49,363 bases of DNA from an uncultured Clostridia bacterium (GCA_934167175.1 CAKPKF010000012.1:1-49363), one strand, 5' to 3'; numbered from the stretch's first letter, positions 1-8,948 are shown. Numbers and translations: made by a program. The notes: a model not told the origin generated them from the sequence alone.

Positions 1-732
1 CTATTAGCTTGGAAAGGAATTGACTATAAATCTCAAGATAAACTAAATAATAAATTAGATCAATTAATAAAATCTAAAATATTAACTAGATATTATTTTA
101 ATTCAGAAGAGGGAAAAGGAATATATAGAATATATTGTTTAGAAAAAATGGGAAAATATTTATTGAATTCTAGAAATATAGAATGTAATTGGCAACCTAC
201 AGATAATACAAAACCAGTTGTGATGATAAAGAAAAGATTAGCAGGAAACCAAGCAATTATTGCATATATGAGAAAAGTAAAAGCATTTGATGGTTATGTT
301 GCAAAACCAGCTATTGTTGCGAAAACTTTAGGCAAAACATTTAAAGGAACAGGTGGAACTGTTAAATTAACAAAAAGTCAAAAATCTATAAACTTTATAT
401 TTGAAATAGTAAGAAGAGAAGAAGATTGGGAAAAAAGATTTGTTGATAGAATGAAACTATATCAAGATTTTTATGAGAATTATGTACCAATGGATTCTGG
501 ATTCCAGAGCATGCCACAATTAATCTTTATATGTGAAGATGAAAGACATATGGTAGAAGTTTTCAAAGAAATAGTAAAAAATAAATTAGAAATATCTAAA
601 TTAAGATATTATTTCTCAACTGATTTAAGACAAAATAAAGAATCGCTATCTGATTCATTGATAGATTTTAGGTTAGATGAAGAAACAAATAAATATAAAA
701 TGGAAATTGTAAATTTAAAATTATTAGATTAA
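1..732 (+). CDS. Winged-helix-like protein, possibly replication-relaxation type (5' partial)
   Basis: The reading frame is open from the first base of the window, so the N-terminus is missing; the first internal ATG is at 148. The visible part has 243 residues. Its first 55 residues (a charged helix, then 'SKILTRYYFN', then a short strand with 'GIYRIYCLEK') look like the end of a winged helix-turn-helix. The rest is a mixed alpha/beta, lysine-rich region without catalytic motifs that I recognise. It converges on a VirD4-type coupling protein; in Firmicute integrative elements such ATPases often sit beside Replic_Relax-type DNA-binding proteins, so that identity is an inference from context. 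No CGG codon and no frameshift is seen. Confidence 0.4.
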   Translation, partial: LLAWKGIDYKSQDKLNNKLDQLIKSKILTRYYFNSEEGKGIYRIYCLEKMGKYLLNSRNIECNWQPTDNTKPVVMIKKRLAGNQAIIAYMRKVKAFDGYVAKPAIVAKTLGKTFKGTGGTVKLTKSQKSINFIFEIVRREEDWEKRFVDRMKLYQDFYENYVPMDSGFQSMPQLIFICEDERHMVEVFKEIVKNKLEISKLRYYFSTDLRQNKESLSDSLIDFRLDEETNKYKMEIVNLKLLD

Positions 733-734
733 TA

Positions 735-779
735 AAAAAGTAAGACATGATTTTTAAATTAAATCATGTCTTACTTTTA
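735..779. terminator. Bidirectional terminator between convergent genes
   Basis: An 18-bp perfect inverted repeat (arms 736-753 and 761-778, 7-base loop) begins with an A-run and ends with a T-run, so it can end transcripts of both the upstream plus-strand gene and the minus-strand coupling protein gene. Confidence 0.85.
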
Positions 780-780
780 C

Positions 781-3117
781 TTATACATTTTTATTTTTTC
801 TGAAATTGATTGAAATTGCATCTTCATTATCAAACAAATAAGCAGAGTCTGTTGTATCTGTTTGTATTGGATCGATTTCATTATTGTCATCATCAAAATT
901 TATATACTTAGGATTAAATTTATTTTTCTTTTTGGTATTTTCTTCATCTACTTCGGCAATACCGCCAGTAAATTTTGAGAAATTATATTTCTTACCTCTA
1001 TGTTCACTATTGTATTTAGACTCAAGAAAATCAACTTTCCCCTTACCAACAACATTTGCTCCAGAGACGTCTTTAGTTTTATAAACACAATCTTTGAATT
1101 TTAAATCTTGGATTTTATAGTAATTGAAATTAGGTTTTCTTGTCCTTTTAATATCACCAAGTTTTGCAGAATAAGAGCCTTTATCTGCTTCATAATCTTG
1201 TTTAAATACCCATTCTTTTTTAGTTGCAAGTTCTAATTCCCACCAAGCATTATCCTCAGGTGTATTATTACCAAATACAACTTTTGTAGCGCAGTTGGCA
1301 AGTATGGTTTGTCTATATTTAGAATCAGATTTGTTACCTAATTGGTCTAAGTTTTGAGCAGATATAACTATTCCAACTCTATATTTTCTATAAAGAGTAA
1401 ACATTGAATCTGTAGCTTTACAAATAAAATCAGGAAACTCATCAACATATAGGAAATGAGGTATTCTTGTTCTTTCACTACCTGGTCTTGTAAGTATAGC
1501 TTGTTGCATAGTTAAAATAAAGAATAAACCAAAAGCTTTATGAGCAGTAGGACCAAGGTCACCACGTCTTGTGCACACAAGAGTGATTTCTCCATTTGCT
1601 AATGCATTGTCAAAGTTAACATTATGATTTCTGTTACATAGTATTGCTTTCATTCCTGGGTATCTTAATAAGTTATCTAATTGAGTAACGGCAGAGTAAA
1701 CATATTTTTCTGTGTCTGCTCTTCCAGAACCTGTTTTAAAGAAATTCTTTTTAAAATATCCTAATTGGATTTTATACTTATCTGCTAGTTCTTCATGAAC
1801 CATTAATTCATTACACATTTCTTCTACTAAGTCGAAGTCATTTAGCATTTCTAATAAATCTTCTAAATTTGGTAGTAATCCATCATGAAGTCTTGGATAC
1901 ATTTCTTTTAATAATATAGTTAAGTTTTCGACAGCTTGCATAGTTACATTTTCACGGAAGGCTTCTTCAAGGTCAGAATGACTAGAAAAATACATTCCTT
2001 TCAATACAGAAGAAATAGTAATTGCAATTTTGCTAGGGTCATTACTTACAAATGGATTAAGTCCGATAGAGTTAGGATTAGAAGGGTCTATTAAATTGAC
2101 TTTAAATCCATAATTTTCGGCAACCTCTAAGATATGAGAAGTTGATTCATAATCTGGTGACATATAAGTAAAACCTAAATTTTTATATACAATATTATTA
2201 GAATCACTATAAATCATTTTTTTCATATATGCTTTAAAGACTTTCTCTTTATAAGGGTTAACTGTAAGCATATTTAAATTGAAATTTTTATTTAAATAAT
2301 CATTATTATAAGGACAGTTTAATGTTGCAAGTCCTGTTTTTAATGCTGTAAATCCCATTTCTTTTGATATCTCTTTAAAGAAATATTTCTTTTCAATGTC
2401 TATCGCCATCATTGGTTCGAAGATCATAGAAGTTTTTCCTGAACCAGAAACACCAACAACCAATGTTGATTCAAATCTCTTAGCCTCAGGAGTTTTTATA
2501 ATTTTTCCAGATACAACATCCTTACATAAAGTAACTTCACATGTATATGCACCAGTACCACCTTTTGGAGGACTTAAATTAATTCCACCATAATCTTTTA
2601 TAGAATCAAGCCACTTTTTAGAATCATTTACACCTGTATATAAAAATTTAAATAAGGTGTAAAAAGTGGTAAGTGGAAGATATAGTGCTAATGCTGAAAA
2701 TGCTGGTCTTATTAATTCAGAAAAATTAGTTACAAGTTCAACATAATTAGGAACAGATAGTAAAAGTAACCAACATATTGCATTAAACCATTGCACTGCC
2801 ATTGAAATTCCTATTATATAGAGTGATATACAGTATAAATAGAAAAACGTAATCTTTACAGTTTGAGAATCTGCAAATTTTGAGGAACATGAAAACAAAA
2901 ATGCAAATACAGGACATGCAAATGCAATTGTATAAACAATAGGTCCCCAATAAGAAACAGAAATTCCTGTAAATACCATAAAAAGTAGTTCTACAAATCT
3001 GTCTACAACTATATATATAGTAGCAAGAGTTAATATATATGTTAGAAACGTATTTCTATCAGTTTTTAGTATTTTTAGAAATTTATCTATTAGTTTCAAA
3101 ATATTCACCACTTTCAA
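781..3117 (-). CDS. VirD4/TraD-type coupling ATPase
   Basis: This 778-residue protein is a type IV secretion coupling protein: an inner-membrane hexameric ATPase that brings relaxosome DNA to a conjugation channel. The first ~150 residues hold several hydrophobic segments. A Walker A 'GVSGSGKTS' follows near residue 223, then a Walker B-like 'FLYVDEFPDF' and the 'SAQNLDQLGN' region typical of the family. The C-terminal ~90 residues are acidic and probably disordered. The longest frame begins with TTG and has no Shine-Dalgarno site; a TTG at 3099, with GGTGA about 5 bases upstream, is an alternative start. No relaxase or channel gene lies in the window, so whether the element is complete cannot be judged. 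Confidence 0.85.
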   Translation of the reverse strand: MKVVNILKLIDKFLKILKTDRNTFLTYILTLATIYIVVDRFVELLFMVFTGISVSYWGPIVYTIAFACPVFAFLFSCSSKFADSQTVKITFFYLYCISLYIIGISMAVQWFNAICWLLLLSVPNYVELVTNFSELIRPAFSALALYLPLTTFYTLFKFLYTGVNDSKKWLDSIKDYGGINLSPPKGGTGAYTCEVTLCKDVVSGKIIKTPEAKRFESTLVVGVSGSGKTSMIFEPMMAIDIEKKYFFKEISKEMGFTALKTGLATLNCPYNNDYLNKNFNLNMLTVNPYKEKVFKAYMKKMIYSDSNNIVYKNLGFTYMSPDYESTSHILEVAENYGFKVNLIDPSNPNSIGLNPFVSNDPSKIAITISSVLKGMYFSSHSDLEEAFRENVTMQAVENLTILLKEMYPRLHDGLLPNLEDLLEMLNDFDLVEEMCNELMVHEELADKYKIQLGYFKKNFFKTGSGRADTEKYVYSAVTQLDNLLRYPGMKAILCNRNHNVNFDNALANGEITLVCTRRGDLGPTAHKAFGLFFILTMQQAILTRPGSERTRIPHFLYVDEFPDFICKATDSMFTLYRKYRVGIVISAQNLDQLGNKSDSKYRQTILANCATKVVFGNNTPEDNAWWELELATKKEWVFKQDYEADKGSYSAKLGDIKRTRKPNFNYYKIQDLKFKDCVYKTKDVSGANVVGKGKVDFLESKYNSEHRGKKYNFSKFTGGIAEVDEENTKKKNKFNPKYINFDDDNNEIDPIQTDTTDSAYLFDNEDAISINFRKNKNV

Positions 3118-3288
3118 ATATAATAATATACGTATATATTATCCTATAAAATAGCAAAAAAAACAAGAGAAACTGGCAAAAAAACGATATTTTTACTTAA
3201 TTAATACTAATAAATGTAATATTTTAAGAAAAATATAAAGCAATAATGTTAAAATCAATATTTACAGGAATATTGTCGTAATTTGTAC

Positions 3289-3316
3289 TTGAAACTTTTT
3301 TTATTTATTATATAAT
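3289..3316 (+). promoter_or_regulatory. Promoter of the SpoVB-like flippase gene
   Basis: TTGAAA (3289-3294) and TATAAT (3311-3316), 16-base spacer, about 40 bases before the start codon. Confidence 0.7.
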
Positions 3317-3356
3317 ACATTACATTAAAGAAATTTATAGATAGAGAGGAAAAAAG

Positions 3357-4995
3357 ATGCAAAAAGTAAAAAAGAAAGAAAGTTTTATGCAAGGGGTATT
3401 AACACTTATGGTTTCACAAGCATTAATAAAAGTGTTAGGTCTTGTATACACATTATATCTTACAAATAGAGATGGGTTTGGCGATGCTGGAAATGCAATA
3501 TATAGTAGTGGATTTCAAATATATGCATTACTTCTTACGTTATCTTCAATAGGAGTGCCAAATGCTATATCTAAACTTGTTTCAGAAAGAATAGCAGTAG
3601 GTGATAATAGGGGAGCACATAGAATATTCAAAATAGCATTTGTTACATTTGCATTTATTGGGTTAGTTGGAACTTTACTATTATTCTTTGGAGCACACTA
3701 TATTTCGCATTATTGGCTACAAATTCCAGAATCAGAATTAACTCTAGTAGCTCTTTCACCATCAATATTTTTTGTTTCAATAGCATCTGTATTAAGAGGA
3801 TATTTTAATGCAAGACAAAATATGAGAGCTACAGCAAGATCACAAACAATTGAGCAAATATTTAAAACAGTATTAACGATACTAGCAGTAGAAATTATAG
3901 CATTTTTATCTACTACAAACACAACCCTTATGGCGGCAGGAGCAAACTTAGCAACAACATTAGCAACATTTTTAGGCTTTTCATATTTATTTGCATATTA
4001 TAAAAGCAATAAAAAGGAAACTGCAAATGAAATACAATCAACAAGTAAATATAAACCAGAGAGTGTAAAAAAAGTAATAAAAAGAATACTTTCAGTTTCA
4101 ATACCAATATCATTAAGCTCATTAATGTCTGCCATAAATAAAAATATAGATTCAGTAACAGTTGTTAGGGGATTAAAAAAGTTCTTAACAGATGAAGCGG
4201 AAGCTAAAATTAGATATGGAAGATTAAGTGGTAAAGTTGATACATTAACTTCACTTCCATTAGCGTTTAATATAGCATTTGCTACAGCACTAGTTCCAGC
4301 TATATCAGCTGCTATGGCGAAAAAAGATATGGGAACAGCTAATAAAAGAGTGTCTTTTTCATTACTTGTAACAATGCTAATAGGGTTACCATGCACAGCT
4401 GGTATGTTTATTTTTGCAGAGCAAATACTTAATTTATTATTTCCAAATGCAGCACAAGGAGCATTATTATTAAAAATTAGTTCATTAACTATAATTTTTA
4501 CAGTACTTGCTCAAACTACAAATGGAGCATTACAAGGATTAGGCAAAGTAACGGTTCCAGCAAAAGCATTAGGATGTCGGAGTTATAGCTAAACTAATAC
4601 TAAACTTAATTTTAGTACCAATTCCAAGTATTGGAGAAAATGGAGCAGCAATAGGATCAGTAGTATGCCATATGATTTCTTTTTCAATAGGATTTACTGT
4701 ACTTAGAAAAAACATGAAATTAAATTTTGATATGTCCAAATTTATAATAAAGCCAATAATAGCAACAGCAATAATGGGAGTATGTTCGTATTTCATATAC
4801 TCAATAGTAGCAAAATTTATGGTAATGAGATTGGCAACAATAATAGCATTAATTTCAGCAGTAATAATATATGGTATGGCTGTAATAGTATTGAATATAC
4901 TAACTAAAGAAGAAATCTATATGATACCATATGGTCAAAAAATATATGAATTACTTGAAAAAATGGGAATATATAAAAAAGAAAAAACTATATAA
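3357..4995 (+). CDS. SpoVB/MurJ-like lipid flippase, read through a +1 shift at CGG
   Basis: This is a polysaccharide-biosynthesis (MATE/MOP superfamily) flippase like SpoVB, expected to move lipid-linked cell-wall precursors across the membrane. The start ATG follows AGAGAGGAAA. Hydrophobic segments alternate with basic loops throughout, beginning 'GVLTLMVSQALIKVLGLVY'. The zero frame runs to residue 407, meets CGG at 4578-4580 and hits TAA three codons later. Skipping C4578 continues as 'GVIAKLILNLILVPIPSIG', a typical SpoVB C-terminal half, to the TAA at 4993-4995. The joined product is about 545 residues, the usual family length. Read as two fragments it would lose its last transmembrane bundle. 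The family call is firm; the exact lipid substrate is not known. Confidence 0.85.
4578..4580 (+). other. Candidate +1 recoding site, CGG codon (flippase)
   Basis: Context GGA TGT CGG AGT TAT AGC TAA in frame zero. Skipping the C gives TGT GGA GTT ATA GCT, which continues the flippase. The preceding codon is TGT and the glycine codon gained is GGA. Confidence 0.8.
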
Positions 4996-5131
4996 AAATT
5001 GGAAAATGCTTACAGAGAAAAGCATTTAGAGAAAAAAATCACAAAAAAAAGAAGGATTTTAGGGAACACTGGCGAATATTCATACTAGTAGAGCTAAATT
5101 CTACATAACAAAACTATAGGAGGTATGTTAA

Positions 5132-5410
5132 ATGAACAAATCAGAATTAATTGCGGCAATAGCTGCTAAAACTGGAGAAACAAAGAAAAATGCAGAAGCA
5201 ACAGTTAATGCTTTTATCGAAGTTGTTACAGAAACACTAGTAGAAGGAGATAAAATTCAACTAGTTGGATTTGGTTCTTTCGAAGTAAGAAAAAGAGCAG
5301 CTAGAAAAGGTAGAAATCCAAGAACAAAAGCTGAAATAAAAATACCAGCATCAAAAGCTCCAGTATTTAAAGCAGGAAAAGCTTTAAAAGATTTAGTAAA
5401 CAAAGACTAA
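5132..5410 (+). CDS. hup: DNA-binding protein HU
   Basis: This 92-residue protein is a full-length HU histone-like protein, a dimer that bends DNA and compacts the nucleoid. It begins 'MNKSELIAAIAAKTGETKK', has the conserved 'GFGSFEVRKRAARKGRNP' turn into the DNA-gripping beta arm, and ends 'PVFKAGKALKDLV'. The start follows a strong TAGGAGGT site 7 bases upstream. The 136 bases before it hold an 8-bp hairpin (AAATGCTT/AAGCATTT) without a T-run and no clear promoter. The gene stands alone, closed by its own terminator. Nothing is unusual; glycine codons here are plain GGA/GGT with no CGG. Confidence 0.97.
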   Translation: MNKSELIAAIAAKTGETKKNAEATVNAFIEVVTETLVEGDKIQLVGFGSFEVRKRAARKGRNPRTKAEIKIPASKAPVFKAGKALKDLVNKD

Positions 5411-5440
5411 GAATTAATATAGATATATATGAATTCATAT

Positions 5441-5480
5441 AAAAAGATATAACTTTTTAAAAAGTTATATCTTTTTAAAA
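5441..5480. terminator. Terminator after hup
   Basis: Near-perfect palindrome from 5441 to 5476 (AAAAAGATATAACTTT and its complement), followed by A-rich sequence; it reads as a terminator in both directions. Confidence 0.8.
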
Positions 5481-5498
5481 AAAAATTTTGAAAAAGTA

Positions 5499-5528
5499 TT
5501 GACATATTACAAAATATAGTAGTATAAT
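5499..5528 (+). promoter_or_regulatory. Promoter of tRNA-Leu
   Basis: TTGACA (5499-5504), 18-base spacer, TATAAT (5523-5528), 30 bases before the tRNA. Confidence 0.85.
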
Positions 5529-5557
5529 TGGCAATGTCAACAGGAAAACCAAGATAT

Positions 5558-5646
5558 GCAGGAGTGGCGGAACTGGCAGACGCACAGGACTTAAAATCCT
5601 GCGGGACCTAAATCCCGTACCGGTTCGATTCCGGTCTTCTGCACCA
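5558..5646 (+). tRNA. tRNA-Leu (UAA)
   Basis: An 89-base cloverleaf with encoded CCA. The acceptor GCAGGAG pairs with CTTCTGC (one G-U), the anticodon loop CTTAAAA gives UAA, which reads UUA, a long variable arm (GGGACC...CCCGT) marks a class II tRNA, and the T arm is ACCGG TTCGATT CCGGT. Confidence 0.96.
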
Positions 5647-5660
5647 ATAGAACTTTAAGT

Positions 5661-5687
5661 AATAGAACTTAGAGTTCTATTTTTTTA
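5661..5687 (+). terminator. Terminator after tRNA-Leu
   Basis: AATAGAACT, loop TAG, AGTTCTATT, then a run of T. Confidence 0.88.
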
Positions 5688-5717
5688 TTATAATATATAG
5701 TTTTTTTACTATAAATA

Positions 5718-5726
5718 TGATATAAT
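5718..5726 (+). promoter_or_regulatory. Extended -10 promoter of the antitoxin-fic pair
   Basis: TGATATAAT (TG at 5718-5719, TATAAT at 5721-5726), 29 bases before the antitoxin ATG; no good -35 box is visible. Confidence 0.55.
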
Positions 5727-5754
5727 AATAGAGTAGTTTTAAGGAGGAGAGTTA

Positions 5755-5931
5755 ATGTCAGGAGAAGAAAAATTTGAGTTTGATATAGCTAATTTAAGAC
5801 AGGACTTAGCAATAGAAGATATGATAGTAAATGAAGAAGATGTAGAATTACTAAAAAGATATTATAATAAAGAGATAACAATGAATGAAATGATAGATTT
5901 TATAAAAACATCAGTTATACAAGGAGATTAA
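5755..5931 (+). CDS. VbhA-like antitoxin of the Fic toxin
   Basis: This 58-residue acidic protein lies directly upstream of fic, 2 bases apart, after a strong AAGGAGGAG site. Its layout, a first helix containing 'RQDLAIEDMIV' and then 'ELLKRYYNKEITMNEMIDFI', fits VbhA-type antitoxins, which hold Fic enzymes inactive by placing an inhibitory helix over the ATP site. The usual inhibitory motif is (S/T)xxxE(G/N); the matching stretch here is DLAIED, keeping the glutamate but replacing the first Ser/Thr and the last Gly/Asn by Asp. The pairing with fic makes the role likely; the changed motif leaves the strength of inhibition open. Confidence 0.7.
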   Translation: MSGEEKFEFDIANLRQDLAIEDMIVNEEDVELLKRYYNKEITMNEMIDFIKTSVIQGD

Positions 5932-5933
5932 AT

Positions 5934-6531
5934 ATGTGCGATTTATACGAAGCGAGAAATTCAATATACTGTTACAAAGATAGCAATATTTTGAAAAATA
6001 AATTTAATATCAAAGACAACAAAATGTTAGAAGAATTAGAAAGAAAACTAGTAATTGCTAAATTATATGAATTAAGACAAAATAAAAATATATATGAGTT
6101 TGATATAAATCATTTTTGCCGGAATTCATAGATTTTTATTTGAAGATATATATCCATTTGCTGGACTTTTCAGAACAGAAAATATAGCAAAAGGTAATTT
6201 TAGTTTTGCAGAATGGAATTTTATAGAACAAGAATTGAAAAAAATATTAGAAAAACTAAAAGAAGAAAATTACTTGGAAAACTACAGCAAAGAAGAATTA
6301 GCAAAGTCATTAGCATATTACATGGCAGAACTAAATGTATTACATCCATTTAGAGAAGGAAATGGTAGAACAATAAGAGAATTTATAAGAGAACTAGCAT
6401 GGAAAAATGGGTATATTTTAGATATGCAAAATGTACAACCTAAAGAAATGTTAGAAGCTTGTATAAAGTCAGTAATAGATAGCAAAGAATTAGAAGAAAT
6501 TATATATAAGTGCTTAGTAAAAAATAAATAA
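5934..6531 (+). CDS. Fic-family AMP-transferase toxin, read through a +1 shift at CGG
   Basis: Fic enzymes usually transfer AMP from ATP to hydroxyl groups of target proteins. The zero frame gives 62 residues, then CGG at 6120-6122 and TAG two codons later. Skipping C6120 continues as 'GIHRFLFEDIYPFAG', the expected segment before the Fic core, and reaches 'HPFREGNGR' (about residues 137-145), a perfect match to the HPFx(D/E)GNGR active-site motif. The joined protein has about 198 residues, normal for this class. The start ATG overlaps the AGGAGAT site ending the antitoxin gene. Intact catalytic residues beyond the break argue that the gene is under selection. The target protein is unknown. 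Confidence 0.85.
6120..6122 (+). other. Candidate +1 recoding site, CGG codon (fic)
   Basis: Zero frame TTT TGC CGG AAT TCA TAG; skipping the C gives TGC GGA ATT CAT AGA, which continues Fic. The preceding codon is TGC and the glycine gained is GGA. Confidence 0.8.
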
Positions 6532-6661
6532 AACACATTAATTTACATAAAAACAATAAAAGGTTGAAAAAATTATAAAAATAGTATAAAATATATAAGA
6601 ATAAAATGTTGATTTGAATGTTATGTTTAAAATTTCTTTTTCAGAATTGGAGGAGAGAAAA

Positions 6662-6958
6662 ATGAAAACATGTATAATAATGCTATTGCTAATAGTGCTA
6701 ATTATAAAACTAAGAAAAAGAAAAAGTATGTTAAAAGTAATTAACTATCTTGAAAAAGTGGAAGATGTAATAAAAGAAGAAAAGAAATACAAAAAGAGCG
6801 ATGAAACAGAAAGAGAAAGCATAAGAAAAGAATTAAAAGAGAAGATACAATTATTATTAACAGAAAGTGAGAAAATGGATAAAAGCACGAAATACAACAA
6901 AGAATATTATAAAAAAATACTAAAAGAAATTTTTCAAGATATAACAAAATCAAAATAA
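6662..6958 (+). CDS. Small membrane-anchored coiled-coil protein
   Basis: I do not recognise this family. From the ATG at 6662, which follows GGAGGAGAG by about 6 bases, the product has 98 residues: one N-terminal membrane segment ('CIIMLLLIVLIIKL') and then a highly charged Lys/Glu-rich helix likely to form a coiled coil on the cytoplasmic side. The frame also extends upstream to 6614, but that start has no Shine-Dalgarno site. It lies downstream of fic with 130 bases between, has a weak TTGAAA/TATAAA-like promoter near 6564-6590, and is closed by a strong terminator that overlaps its stop codon. A role with Fic is possible but unsupported. Confidence 0.65.
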   Translation: MKTCIIMLLLIVLIIKLRKRKSMLKVINYLEKVEDVIKEEKKYKKSDETERESIRKELKEKIQLLLTESEKMDKSTKYNKEYYKKILKEIFQDITKSK

Positions 6959-6990
6959 AAGAACTAATAATTTTATTAGTTCTTTTATTT
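6957..6990 (+). terminator. Terminator after the small membrane protein gene
   Basis: AAAAGAACTAATAA and its exact complement, 2-base loop, then a T-rich tail. Confidence 0.85.
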
Positions 6991-7004
6991 TGAGGTAAAA
7001 ATTA

Positions 7005-7032
7005 TTGAAAAATAAATTTTGTATAGTATAAT
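7005..7032 (+). promoter_or_regulatory. Promoter of pyrG
   Basis: TTGAAA (7005-7010), 16-base spacer, TATAAT (7027-7032). The remaining 89 bases before pyrG form a leader in which I see no attenuator hairpin. Confidence 0.65.
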
Positions 7033-7121
7033 AAATATAATTGAATAAAATTGAAAGTCAATATAAAAAATAATGAAAATATCTTAAGGTATTTCATTTG
7101 TAGTAAGAGGAGGATTAAAAA

Positions 7122-8735
7122 ATGGCTACAAAATATGTGTTTGTAACAGGTGGAGTTGTATCTGGATTAGGAAAAGGAATAACAGCAGCATCACTAGGAA
7201 GATTATTAAAAAATAGAGGGTATAAAGTAACAATTCAAAAATTTGATCCATATTTAAATGTTGACCCAGGAACAATGAGCCCATATGAACATGGTGAAGT
7301 ATTTGTCACAAAAGATGGGGCAGAAACAGATTTAGATTTAGGTCATTATGAAAGATTTGTTGATGAAGAATTAACATCTAATTCAAGTATATCAATGGGA
7401 AAAATTTACGCAAATGTTATAGAAAAAGAAAGAAGAGGAGATTATTTAGGAAAAACAGTTCAAGTAATACCACATATTACAAATGAAATAAAAGAAAACA
7501 TATATAGCTTTGAAAAAGAAGATATAGATATAGTAATAACAGAATTAGGAGGAACAGTAGGAGATATAGAAGGACTTTCATTAATAGAAGCAATAAGGCA
7601 AGTTGGATTAGAAAAAAATCCAGAAGATGTTGCGTATATACATGTTACATTACTTCCATATATATTAGGCTCTAATGAATTGAAAACAAAGCCAACACAA
7701 CATTCAGTAAAAGAATTACAATCATTTGGGATTAAACCTGATATTTTAGTTTGTAGAAGTGAATATGAGATTACAAAATCAATGAAACAAAAAATAGCAT
7801 TATTTTGCAATGTAAGAGAAGAAAATGTAATAGAAAATTTAACAGCAGATAATTTATATGCAGTTCCTCTATTATTAGAAGAACAAGGATTAGCTGATGC
7901 CGTATGTAAGCATTTAGAATTAGAAAACAAAAAAGATAATTCTAAGTGGGAAGCAATGGTTAAAAAGATAAGAAATGTATCAGACAAAGAAGTGAATATA
8001 GCAATAGTAGGAAAATATATTAAATTAGAAGATTCTTATTTATCAGTTGTAGAAAGCTTAAAACATGGTTCATTCGAAAATAATGTAAAAGTAAATGTTA
8101 AATTTATTGATTCAGAAACAATAACTAAAGAAAGTGCAAAAAATATATTGAAAGATATAGATGGAATTGTAGTTCCAGGAGGATTTGGAAATAGAGGAAT
8201 AGAAGGTAAAATTCAGGCAATAAAATACGTAAGAGAAAATAATATACCATTTTTAGGTATCTGTTTAGGAATGCAAATGGCAGTAGTCGAATTTGCAAGA
8301 GATGTATTAGGAATACAAAAGGCAAATTCGGCAGAATTTGATGAGATATGCGAAGATCCAGTAATACATATAATGGAAGAACAAATGGGAATAACAAGAA
8401 AAGGCGGAACTATGAGATTAGGGGCATATCCATGCGTAATAAAGAAAAATACATTAGCAAATAAATTATATCATGCGGAAAATATATCTGAAAGACATAG
8501 ACACAGATATGAATATAATAATGCGTATAAAGATAGGTTAGAAGAAGCAGGATTAATATGCTCAGGAACATCTCCAGATGGGACATTAGTAGAAATTGTA
8601 GAGATACCTACACATCCATTCTTCATTGCTGGGCAATTCCATCCAGAATTTAAATCAAGACCAGATAGACCACATCCATTATTTGCAGGATTAGTAAAAG
8701 CCGCTAAAACAAAAAAAGAAAATGAAAACAAATAA
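7122..8735 (+). CDS. pyrG: CTP synthase
   Basis: CTP synthase aminates UTP to CTP, using ATP and glutamine-derived ammonia, the last step of pyrimidine nucleotide synthesis. At 537 residues it is full length. The synthetase domain opens with 'GGVVSGLGKGI' and carries 'DPYLNVDPGTMSPYEHGE'. The glutaminase domain has 'GICLGMQ' with the catalytic cysteine at about residue 381 and 'HPEFKSRP' for the His/Glu partners. The start follows AGAGGAGG. Bacillus pyrG is controlled by an attenuation leader with GGGC repeats; nothing like that is seen here. The gene is single, with its own promoter, and precedes the rpsB-tsf block. Confidence 0.98.
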   Translation: MATKYVFVTGGVVSGLGKGITAASLGRLLKNRGYKVTIQKFDPYLNVDPGTMSPYEHGEVFVTKDGAETDLDLGHYERFVDEELTSNSSISMGKIYANVIEKERRGDYLGKTVQVIPHITNEIKENIYSFEKEDIDIVITELGGTVGDIEGLSLIEAIRQVGLEKNPEDVAYIHVTLLPYILGSNELKTKPTQHSVKELQSFGIKPDILVCRSEYEITKSMKQKIALFCNVREENVIENLTADNLYAVPLLLEEQGLADAVCKHLELENKKDNSKWEAMVKKIRNVSDKEVNIAIVGKYIKLEDSYLSVVESLKHGSFENNVKVNVKFIDSETITKESAKNILKDIDGIVVPGGFGNRGIEGKIQAIKYVRENNIPFLGICLGMQMAVVEFARDVLGIQKANSAEFDEICEDPVIHIMEEQMGITRKGGTMRLGAYPCVIKKNTLANKLYHAENISERHRHRYEYNNAYKDRLEEAGLICSGTSPDGTLVEIVEIPTHPFFIAGQFHPEFKSRPDRPHPLFAGLVKAAKTKKENENK

Positions 8736-8809
8736 TTATAAAAAAGAATAGAATAATTCTAAACATTAGATGACTGTAACGATTATTAAGGAAAAAACAT
8801 TAAAAAGTA

Positions 8810-8838
8810 TTGCAATATGTGAATTTATTTGGTATAAT
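8810..8838 (+). promoter_or_regulatory. Promoter of rpsB
   Basis: TTGCAA (8810-8815), 17-base spacer, TATAAT (8833-8838). The transcript would carry a leader of about 100 bases. Confidence 0.75.
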
Positions 8839-8884
8839 GTCAAAGTAAAAAAATACACACATAAAATTAGTCTATAATTAGTGC

Positions 8885-8904
8885 CTATAAAAAGGTTTTT
8901 ATAG
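8885..8904 (+). promoter_or_regulatory. Hairpin in the rpsB leader
   Basis: CTATAAAAA and its complement around GG, in the 5' untranslated leader about 45 bases before rpsB, without a T-run. It could be part of an S2-dependent autoregulatory leader, known for rpsB in other bacteria, but the match to any known leader class is not shown. Confidence 0.4.
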
Positions 8905-8948
8905 ATGTTAAAATTTTATGGAGGTAAAACTAAAAGGAGGAATAAAAA

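Noticed and set aside
4996..5131. Terminator in the gap before hup
   Set aside because: The AAATGCTT/AAGCATTT hairpin has no T-run on either side in the proper place; kept only as a note in the hup entry.
7460..7987. Minus-strand frame of 175 residues opposite pyrG
   Set aside because: Antisense to the core of CTP synthase; no start signals and no recognisable motifs.
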